From NCBI RefSeq assembly GCF_016808095.1, contig NC_068976.1, forward strand, positions 13,859,001 through 13,923,000: a stretch of 64,000 nt of DNA, written 5' to 3'. The stretch is from Vigna angularis (taxonomy: Eukaryota > Streptophyta > Magnoliopsida > Fabales > Fabaceae). Below the pieces are notes generated by a model. The model worked only from the letters and a program-made list of their open reading frames with translations. It searched no databases and was not told the DNA's origin. The position numbers and the translations under genes were made by a program. This document shows, piece after piece, positions 49,901 through 64,000 of the stretch; position 1 is the first letter of the stretch; each line of letters opens with the position of its first letter.

Positions 49901-52900
49901 AGTATATATTGTGTAGTTTGAGTCATTAAAAGAATATAGAAATGTGGGAAATCTGAAAAAAGAAAATAAAAGAAAAGGGTAAAATTACAGGTGGAAGTGT
50001 GCTCAAACTAGAAAAACCACAGTTGATGTTCTCGAGAAGGACAGAGGGGACTATGTATTAATGTATTACTGCAACAGTCAAACAATAAAGTTATAGAAAA
50101 TTAATAGATTATCTAAAGCAAGAAAAGGTTACTCATAGAATTTGGCTTAGGGACTGACTCAGCTCAACTAAAGTTTAACAGACTTTATTTAAGCTATATC
50201 TCTAGTTAAGATGGAACTAAACACCACTTCTGAGGTTGTGATTAAGGTGGCTTTCCAACATATCTTCTCATACCTAAAGCTATGGGTCTTGAGTTTGACA
50301 ATGCACGTCGTTTGTCCAAACAATGAATGTAGACTCTGATTTCATTTAGAATTTAGACTTTGGGACTTAACACGAATCCCAAAACCAGTCTGTAAGCAAA
50401 TATTGCCCAAATAAGTTATATTTAAGTCATATATCTAGTTGATGTGGGATTGACACCACCCTTGTGTATGCAATTAAAACAGCCCCAAAAGAGACTGTAA
50501 TTAAGGCAAGTTACGGCAGACCTCAATTAAGGCAGCTTTCCATTTTCTAATTTACGCTGTCATTTTTAAAATTAGTAAATGGCATGAAGATTCTTACATA
50601 CATATAATAATAGTGGCAGGTTGTACATCAGGCACATACACAAATAAAGATGAATACAAACTGTATGATATCTTTAAACAGAACTGATATTAATCCTCTG
50701 TTATACAAAGTATTGTTGGATGAGAAAATGCAGAGAACAATATAACCTATGCTATTTGAGAGTGCTTGATCTCTCCCAACATTCCCTCTGTATTCACTTC
50801 TGGTCCCTCCTCTCTATTTGAATAATTTGGTTCCTAGTTCTGTCTTTGCATCTGTCCATATTGTCAGTTGGTTATTTCCACAAACATGGTAAGGGTGAAA
50901 ATGTATTTCATTTAGCTTCTAACCATATCATTGAATACATCCATGTATAAATCTAACCAATCCATCGGAGTATAAAAGTATAAAATTGATGGATTGGTTG
51001 GATTAGAATTGATGATACTATTGGATCTAGTAGTCTAGAGTTCATTGATTGAGCATGGCTATTTAAGGGAAGAGTTTTGAATTTTGTATTTTGGCTCACG
51101 AATGTGAATACATATTGAACTTTATTTTAAAAGTACTTTTTCGAAAACTAAAATATAATATACTTTAAATTGATGGGTTGAATATTCATCCATCAGAAAT
51201 GGTTCTTGGTTGAGTTTAATATTTTTAGCTTTAAAATGGAGGTTTTAATACAAATATAATGGATCATAGATATGGTTTAACAGTTTATTTCTAACCCATC
51301 CACTATAAATGAATTCAAAAGTTTATCCCATCCATGTATTTGACACCCCTAGAACGTGATTAGCACGATTAGTTTGGGTTTTGATTGTCTCCTTCCCAGT
51401 CGATCTCTGATAAGACACTTTTAGGCTCTATACACTTTTTCACTGCTGTCTTCTTTTCAGTCATTTTTCCATAAATATATCCCAATGTTTATTTAGATTT
51501 TTCAGCTTGGCACTTTGTCTGTTTGGCATTTTGTGGAAGATTTTATTTAGTCTCTAACCTAGAGCTTTATCCAGCATAAGCATAACATTATACACCTTTC
51601 CTAATCCAGGTTGGTGACTTTGATTGCTTTCCTCTCTGTTCTGACTATATTGTCTCGCACTTGCCTTCCATGGTTACTTAAACTGATGATAAGCCTCTCA
51701 TCACAGGTTCATACTACTATCCCTCTTTAATAATAAAATCTTACCTGTGGAAGTGATTACTTATTTTTTCCTTCTCAACAATATTGGCAGGAAGAATTTG
51801 TGAAAATAAATATGTAATTGTTTAATTATTTATTTCCATCTTATGGCTAATTAGCTATGCACTTTTGTTTGACTATCTTTAGTGGTTCAATGATAATTGA
51901 TAACCTTGTTTGTGCAGACAAATGAGCTCTATCAATTGGCGTCTGTTGCATTCTGCTTGCTAGTAGCCTGGGTTTGTTCTCTTCCAAATTTGTGTTTCTA
52001 TTTGAAATGCTTTGTTCTTCATGTGTTTTTATAATAGGAAGAAAGATGTATATGACGTTAGTCAGGGATTCATTATTATTGTTTCCATTTATTTTAGTGC
52101 TGTCAAAATGGGTTGAAACCCGTGAGCCAACCCGGCTCACCACGAGTTTGAGCCGGGTTGGGTTGGAAAAAAATGCAAAAAATTTTGATGCGAGCCAATT
52201 TTGACCCGGCTCGCTAAGAACCCGGCTCACACGGGTTGAACCCGTGGTGGGTCGGGTTGGCTCACCAACCCATATATTTTTTTTAATTAAATTAATTATT
52301 CAAATCCTATTTTTTTTTATTGAAATCAAATTAATTAAATTAATTATTCAAAATGCACAACCTTTACCCCCTCTGCAAATAAAACCCTAAGATTATAGAT
52401 TGGATAATATTATAGATGGAGATAAAAAATAAGATGCTTCAAGAGAGCATAATATTGTGGATTTATCCATTTAGGACTCCAATTTAATAGATGGATAATA
52501 TTATAGATTGGATAATTCAGGAATATATCATTTGTTTTATCTTGTTTTTACACTATCTACAAGCATGACGTTTTATCTTGTGCTATATACTTTTGTTAAC
52601 GGCTATATGTAGTTTCTTGGTCAGACGGTTGTGTATGCCTCATTAAATTAAATTGGCAATTTTTTATGCTTGATAGCTTAGAATATATATAACAATATAT
52701 TTTTTTTGTTTCATTTTCTTTTATATCAATTGGTCCAATTATTACTGTTTCAAATTAATTGATCAAAGTAACATGTTATAAGAATCTGAGAAGAGGGTGA
52801 AAAAAAAGTTAATTAAGTGAGTCAACGAGCCAACTCGTTTAGCCCACCAACCCGTGGTGGGACGGGTCGGGCCGGGTTACCCGTTTTGACAGCTCTAATT

Positions 52901-55567
52901 TATTTGATCAATAGAATTTGCCTAATAATTGTATATATTTGAATTCCTTTTTTAGCTTGTACAAATTAAGAATCACATTAATCTGTTATTAACGGCTGTA
53001 ATTGAGGATTTATTATTTATAGAACTTCCATTTTCTACATGCTTAATTACAGCACTAATTTTGTTTTTGAACCATCGGAAAGGATATTTCTGCCTTGTTT
53101 AATCCTAGGAAACAGATGAGCTAAAAGGAATCTTTGTATGTAGGAAATAAATTTAGTAAAAACGGATGTAATGGTCGTTTGCAAAATCGAGGAAAAGATT
53201 ATCTTTCTTTGTCTCAGCAGAAACTTCCATATTCATCGTGATTGAGTGTTTGGTTGTGTTTTTTTTCTCCTGCTTTTGCATTCCAACTTCTACTCAGATA
53301 ATATATGCTTGTTCTGTTGATTAATCAACTTACTGTTACCCACACATGAATCTCTTTACTTTTTATATTTGCAGTGTAGCGATAAGCTGGGACTAAGTCT
53401 AGAATTAGGTTCCTTTGCCGCTGGAGTGATGATTGCAACCACTGATCTGGCTCAACATACACTAGAGCAAGTAAGACTATATACAAACTGGAAAATGCTT
53501 ATGTCAATACATTCATGGCATTTTTTAGTATAATTTCCTTCTCAACAATCTGATTCCTATTTGTCAATGAAAATTGACAAATTTTCCTATTATTTCATGA
53601 ACCTATAATCTGAACTAGAAGTCTGTAATATTTGATGGTAAGATACGGAAGAAGTTTGACCTCTTGTTTATTTACTTTTCAGATTGAACCTATTCGCAAT
53701 CTTTTTGCTGCTCTTTTCCTTGCCAGCATTGGAATGCTGATTCATGTTCATTTTCTCTGGAACCATGTTGATATTTTGGTAGCATCTGTAATATTGGTGA
53801 TTGTTATAAAAACAATCATAATTGCATCTGTTGTGAAAGGATTTGGTTACAACAACAAGACCTCAATACTTGTAAGCTTCTTTTCAGAATTTGTTGGTTA
53901 GGTACTGTTCTTTCCCCCTCACTGATTTAAATACATGAAATCATGAACATGTAGGTTGGAATGTCGATGGCACAGATAGGAGAGTTTGCTTTTGTTCTTC
54001 TAAGTCGTGCTTCAAACCTCCATCTAGTTGAGGTTAGTGACGAAGGATTTATCTAACTATGGTAATTAAGTTCAATTGTTTAAAGATTTCTAAAGTTGAC
54101 CATAGGATAAAAATGGTAGTTATATAGCTAAATTGGTAGAGCTTAGACTTGGTGATAGGGCTAGAACTAGTAGTGAGTCAAGCTACTCTTGAACCTTCTT
54201 GTATCTCGATTTAACTACTGAGTTGAAAATTTTGGCAAATGAATCTAGCTTAAGCTCTCACTTGTTTGATTCAGTAGCTGAAAAGCCAACTTGATTTATA
54301 GACATACGAACACATATTAAATAATATTAAAATTATTATTATACTTAATTTAATAAATCTTAGCATTTAATTTTATTCTTGGTTTGACAATTATATTTAT
54401 TGAAATATATTAAAAAATCATTCATATTAGGTTAGAAATTTGAGCTAAGAATATTCAACTAAAATTTACACAAAGCTCTATGTTGACTTGTTAAGCTTGA
54501 GTAGCTTGTGAGCTATAGATTAGCCAAGAAAATAGGCTCAATTTCTTATTTAGCCAAGCTTAAGCTGGGACTAGCTCAATTCATTTTCACTTCTACTCGT
54601 GATGTAACTTGAAAAATAAAGCTTAAATTTGAAAGTATCACTGGCTATTATGGATTCTAATATTTGATTAATTTCAGGGTAAATTATATCTGCTGCTTCT
54701 TGGGACCACAGCTCTTAGTCTGGTATCATATTGTTCTCTTTAGTTTGAATTATCAGTTACTAGATTCCAAAACTGACCCTTGGTCTTCGTAGTGTTATTT
54801 TGTCTTTGATCCATGATGAATTTTCATGAACCAAATTTATACGAACTTTATTCTGGGTGGAAGCTCTTACCTTTCTCTTTGGCGTATACTTTTGACTCAT
54901 TGGGGTATAAATATTCTGTCTTGGTGAAAGATAAAGCAACCTTAAATTAGCTTTTGTATTAATTTTTGCCCCCTACTCCTATTTGATAATAGACCTTGAA
55001 ACACAATGGTTTTGCCAGTACACAAATTTACTAATAACACAAAAAGTGAATGCTCTTTTATCCAATAACACAAAATGAGTTAGGCAAATTCCGGGCTAAC
55101 TTTTGTAAGCTGCCCCAAGCTCTGTATCTACAATTTCGGGAAGTATCTTTCAGTAAATAACTTGAAATCTAAGGACCATAAATTGCAACCAGTTTCTATG
55201 ATTTAAAGTCAGTGGCACAACACTATAACTATCATTGTAAAGCAATAATAAATAGTCCCATTTATAATTTCTTTGCCCATTCCACAGGTAACAACTCCTC
55301 TACTTTTCAAGCTTATTCCTGCCGTAGTGCACCTTGGTGTGCTATTGAAGTGGTTCTCGCCTGACAGTTCAGTGGAGGTAATCACCTGTCTATCTTGGAA
55401 TTGTTTGACTTCTGTTTGTCTGAAAGTCTATACACGTGCTTTCTTTATTCTGAGTTTTTGTCTTTGTTATCTGATTGCAGATAGGATATAATAAGGTAGA
55501 TAGTCTCCGCTCAGACAGTGGTAAGCAGCGGGTAATTTTGATGGACCAAGAATCACATGACTCCTAA
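40943..55567 (+). CDS. KEA: K+/H+ antiporter of the KEA4/KEA5/KEA6 type, 591 aa
   Basis: Twenty exons: 40943-41210, 41585-41628, 42308-42366, 42452-42515, 42608-42669, 42748-42823, 42929-43003, 47784-47855, 47953-48036, 48804-48872, 48977-49054, 49196-49284, 51610-51706, 51918-51971, 53375-53470, 53683-53871, 53955-54032, 54678-54722, 55288-55377 and 55481-55567. They total 1776 nt in frame. These CPA2-family carriers exchange K+ (or Na+) for H+ across endomembranes (Golgi/trans-Golgi/prevacuolar in Arabidopsis). Visible features are a hydrophobic leader (residues 18-41), a hydrophilic lumenal-type N-terminal stretch, many membrane segments, FLLFALGLEFS, MSSTAVVLKFLME, and the ion-binding Gln317-Asp318 pair in GTLILQDCAV. 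The protein ends about 28 residues after the last junction, with no KTN regulatory domain, which fits KEA4-6 rather than KEA1-3. Which of the three cannot be decided here. Confidence 0.93.
43137..43319 (+). repeat. 5' LTR of the intron-7 copia element
   Basis: Aligns with 46664-46854; shared phrases include gtacctttctatacctatggtc-like and aaaatatattttcttttt. It is followed at once by the primer-binding site. Confidence 0.75.
46664..46854 (+). repeat. 3' LTR of the intron-7 copia element
   Basis: Follows the purine tract acttgagggggaa and begins tgctagaatag. Its divergence from the 5' LTR indicates an old insertion. Confidence 0.75.
47100..47560. repeat. Diverged tandem duplication in KEA intron 7
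   Basis: The phrase cttgttatttgtggcttata + gaatcac and the following acttttacact(g/a)tcat stretch occur twice, roughly 190 bp apart (around 47190-47260 and 47390-47460). The duplicates continue with gaatgc/gaatcc and gagctttctt/aactttcttc, then ggggacatccaagatgca / ggggcatccaagatgca. Confidence 0.65.
52095..52897. mobile_element. hAT-type MITE in KEA intron 14, 803 bp
   Basis: Terminal inverted repeats TAGTGCTGTCAAAATGGGT (left) and TAGAGCTGTCAAAACGGGT (right, reverse complement) differ at two of 19 positions. The flanking 8-bp target duplication ATTTATTT is perfect (52087-52094 and 52898-52905). Eight-base duplications and a GCTGTCAAAA-type end are typical of hAT transposons. The interior has no transposase. 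Subterminal regions are rich in 'gagccgggttgg/ccaacccggctc' words, which form further inverted repeats. Confidence 0.9.
54150..54600. repeat. Possible second MITE-like repeat in KEA intron 17
   Basis: Left phrase ctagtagtgagtcaagctac and right phrase (reverse complement) agtagaagtgaaaatgaatt + gagctagtc are loosely inverted, and the inside is full of 'aagctt/gagctt' words. Ends and target duplication could not be fixed. Confidence 0.35.
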
Positions 55568-60643
<5,076 letters not shown>

Positions 60644-63111
60644 TGTCAGACCTCATTAAAAACGTACTCAAAACCTTTCTGAACGGACGCCAGGTGTCAA
60701 GCAACGAGGATTTGAAAATCAGATAGTGGAAGGCAGGTGTCAGCAGATGAGCGGACGTTTGTTTTAACGTGAGAAGCAAAACTGATTTTTCTAAAAAATC
60801 CCGTCCCACTCTTTCTGCATGCACCCTTCTTCCCCAAAACTCTGAACTTCTCATTTTTCTTTCTTCTCTCTAAAAAGTTTTTCCTTCTCTCTATCGATTC
60901 TCACCTCTTCTCTTCTCCAATCACCATTCAGGCACCAGTTCTACTTTTCCGGTGTAGAGGACGATCGTTTGAACCGATCAGTTTAGGATTCTGAACTGGT
61001 AAGTTCATTCTCCCTCCATTTGTGTGTTTTCTGTAACATGCAAACCCAGATTCTTGGTTACATGAGCTGATCCTATCATTCTGAGTATCTTTCTGGTTTT
61101 ATGTTGGTTTTAGTTCTTAGAACGTGCTGTAGAACGTTAAGGCCTCTGTTAGAAGGAGAACCCTAGTCTGTATCTGGGAATGTTCGGCTACCTTAAGAGG
61201 TAAGGGAAGCTTATTTAATTTAATTGTATGTTCGTTAAAAGTGAATGCATGTTGTTGAGTGGTTGAATGTATATAAAGTATGAATGCTGATATGCTTGGT
61301 TATATGGAATATGATTATTTACTATGTTATGGATTGTATGAAGTGTGCAAATTGATTATGATATGAATTTATAAAGTTATGAAATTATGTATTGAGAAAT
61401 GAGTTGAAGATAAATGAATCCTGGATATAAATTTTTCCTATGATAATGTACGTTCGTCACTGAACGGTCATTGACCGTTCGGTAATATTAGTAACCTTAG
61501 TTGAAATTGGATTCTTTCATTTGGAAAGAATTCTAGTTGAGGACGAGCGTCTTCGTGTGGTAATACTATGCTTGAGCGTTCGGCCAAGCGTAGTTGCATC
61601 TGAGTATTCGGTGATAAGCTTAAATTTTGTAAATATATGTATTCGTATATTTTAGTTATTCTTAAACACAATTTCAATAGTATCTTATTATATTTATTAA
61701 TCTTTTTATTATAAGTTTAATATTGCTCGGTCTCACACCAAGCTCTCGAAATGAGTAGTGTTGGGTCTTATACCAAGCGCTTGTACTCGGTTATGGTATG
61801 ATCTATCTTGATGAAAATAGCGTTCGTCCAACTTCAGTAGAATTTCCCTCTACCATGTTCGGTCAATGACTGGCATTAGGTTCCTGTATGAAAATTATTC
61901 TAAGTAAGATTCTTTAAACGTCTTGACGTGTCTACATTCATTGATCCCGGTCCAGAGCCTTAGTACTTGACATGTTCCTTGAAGTGTTGATTTGAGCTCA
62001 CGAGAGTCAGTTCATTTAACTGATTCATGTTATAAGTAACATTCGTTCTTGTGATATATATATTGGTACTCGGTTTCTTTCTCAAACTGACAGTAACCCT
62101 CTTGGTCTTATTCTATTCGGGAACGGGAGACTTCTCTGTCTCGTTCCAAGTGTTAATCCTCGATTCTAAGTGAGAATTGAACGTTCGGTATCGGGTATTC
62201 TTAAGAATCCTTGAACAAATATGGAATTTAACAAATGGGTAATGAAAGATGAATTTGAGAAAGTTAATAATAAAAGATGAAGAAAATATGAGATGAATGG
62301 AATGTTGTGGATTTGAACGAGCGTTCCATGGCGGAACGACTCTTGGCTGAATATTGGAATTTGGTAAAGTATGATTGTGGTAATGCTAAGCTGTCGATTC
62401 ATCCTGATGTTCCGTGAGTGCTCGTCCTCACGTAGAAGGGAGTAGGTCATGTGTGGAAACGGCAGGAGGTCCTAGTCCTTAGGGTTACTTTGGACAGATA
62501 GGACTAACCTAGGGTGGCAGCTGATGAGGGTATTCCAGTTACTACATCACCCTGGTGCACGAATGTCGTAGCTACATAGATTTCATACAGTCCGGACAGT
62601 CAGTCTAGTAATAGGCTTCGTATGATATGTATGATGAAATGTACATTGTGTGTTGAATTGGTTGAAATGTATGTTTTTGCATGAATTAAATTACATAAGC
62701 TTACCCTGTGTTTTCTTGTCATGTCTTGTCTTGTACGTCCGTCCTTGTCATTGCAATGATCATCCGCGTGGATGTGAGCAGAAGGCGACGAGCTGCTGGA
62801 AGAAGCGCTGGAAGAAGAAAATTTGGTAGAGGTAGAAGTGAAGACCGAATAATAGCACGTTCGATCAGTAGTCTAGTTATAGTAAGGTGGTCGTTTGATC
62901 ACCTTCTCTTTTGATTGTAATTGGTCGTTCGGTATATACTTTTGTAAACCGTTCGGTCAGTTTTGGTTTATTTTGTACATTTCAGTTGTAACCTTTCTGT
63001 AAGGCCGTTCGACCATAACCATATGTTTTCTTAGTGTAAGACTGAACTGAAATATTATTAAATGTAATTATTCTCTTATATAGTTTATTACTGTATTTTT
63101 GGGATGTTACA
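60644..63111 (+). repeat. Solo LTR (family copy B), 2.47 kb
   Basis: Starts TGTCAGACCTC and ends GGGATGTTACA, with a perfect target duplication TATTT (60639-60643 and 63112-63116). It shares with the other copies the splice-donor-like GTAAGGGAAGCTTA (61199/61200), a T-rich tract, the hairpin CATCCGCGTGGATG (62761-62774) and many dispersed CGTTCGGTC words (61450-63020). No partner LTR or internal region is present, so it is a recombination product (solo LTR). Confidence 0.9.
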
Positions 63112-63116
63112 TATTT

Positions 63117-64000
63117 GTTGTATGATTCCATTCATAGACTAAAATACTTTTAATTGAATTAGTAAAATACTATACATAAAGATAGTATGAGAAGTATTAA
63201 TTGTAAGGATTATTTTAAAGTTTATAAATGTACACTATGAGGTAAGTTAATCACTTATCTGAATCCAAATAAACTAGGCAATTTAATCTTAAAAAATAAG
63301 AATAGAGTAACTATTTTCACCTAAATAAATATTTACAATTTTAAAAGTATTTCAACATTAATAAATATATCCCTTTTAAAAACTCTCAAATTAATTATCC
63401 AAATATGATTTTAATCTTTATAATGAGTGTGTGTGCAACAGCATTTTCAATCTACTTTATTCTTATTGGAAAGTGGAAAATGTCTATTTCAATAAGGTTG
63501 GAATGATAAACCAACCATACCCTAGTTGCTGAGTAAATACAAAATTTGAATATTCTGTAAAATGAAAACCAGAGAACTCATTATATGTATAGACCAAAGC
63601 TGATATACTGATATAGATGGTTTTGCTTTGAAGCAATTTAATTATGGTCAGTTTTCTGCAACTCTGGTGGTGACATTTGTGCAAACAGGTGGCGACACAC
63701 ATGCAAAACCTTTGCATGGAAGAAACTCCCCAATGATTCAAACCCTTTGAGAATTCAGATCAATCACTCTCTCTTGTTTGAGTATTGAAGCCAAAAGTGG
63801 GTCCATGAGAGTTGGACAATCCTGCAAAGTGAAGCTATAGATCACGAGGATTAGAGTTTCTCACATGATTTCTCAATCTTTCTACCTTTTCTCACTTCTC
63901 CCCTCTCCAAACTAAACACTTCACTCAAACTTTTACTATCAACTTTCACATAACTCATGGTTTATCTTATCAACATTCACATGATATATTGGGGTGAATT
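63117..64000. other. AT-rich window end
   Basis: No gene can be supported. A minus-strand open frame at 63741-63484 has no recognised features. The last 200 bases have a pyrimidine-rich, leader-like composition (ctttctaccttttctcactt) and could lie near a gene outside the window. Confidence 0.4.

Overview
The window is plant nuclear DNA, most likely from a papilionoid legume. It is AT-rich, and its genes have many short exons with GT-AG introns that encode plant-type proteins. The spaces between genes and some introns are filled by Ty1/copia remnants, long solo LTRs rich in the CGTTCG motif, a hAT-type MITE and AT microsatellites. The legume assignment is an inference from gene and repeat style (Phaseolus/Vigna-like), not something the sequence proves.

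Four intact protein-coding genes can be assembled exon by exon, each with an open frame from ATG to stop. (1) 2879-5289, minus strand, 6 exons, 308 aa: a protein I do not recognise. (2) 10339-14035, minus, 9 exons, 258 aa: a calcineurin B-like calcium sensor of the CBL10 type. (3) 23587-29052, plus, 13 exons, 348 aa: a class IV (HDAC11-like) histone deacetylase, HDA2. (4) 40943-55567, plus, 20 exons, 591 aa: a KEA4/5/6-type cation/proton antiporter. They are unrelated neighbours and form no visible pathway, although CBL10 and KEA proteins both belong to plant ion homeostasis.

By region: 1-2.9 kb is AT-rich intergenic DNA. 2.9-5.3 kb holds the unknown gene. 5.8-10.0 kb is a decayed minus-strand Ty1/copia element with a long (AT)n run. 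10.3-14.0 kb is CBL10. 15.4-16.8 kb is a solo LTR. 17.5-23.1 kb is an LTR element with a perfect ATGAA target duplication, no recognisable gag or pol, an interior made of GGCC-rich hairpin repeats, and another solo LTR nested in it. 23.6-29.1 kb is HDA2. 29-34 kb is AT-rich and contains a small minisatellite and a copia 3' fragment. 34.5-37.1 kb is another solo LTR with a TATAC duplication. 37-40.7 kb is featureless. 40.9-55.6 kb is the KEA gene, with a sense copia element in intron 7 and an 803-bp hAT-type MITE in intron 14. 55.6-60.6 kb is AT-rich with microsatellites. 60.6-63.1 kb is a solo LTR with a TATTT duplication. The end of the window is AT-rich.

The least ordinary content is in the repeats. 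Four diverged long LTRs of one family share a splice-donor-like site (GTAAGGGAAGCTAG type), a T-rich stretch and a small hairpin whose stem changes while still pairing. Three of them also carry private tandem arrays built on CGTTCG/CGAACG. Separately, the CBL10 gene has a possible 21-nt in-frame microexon exactly at the third EF-hand.
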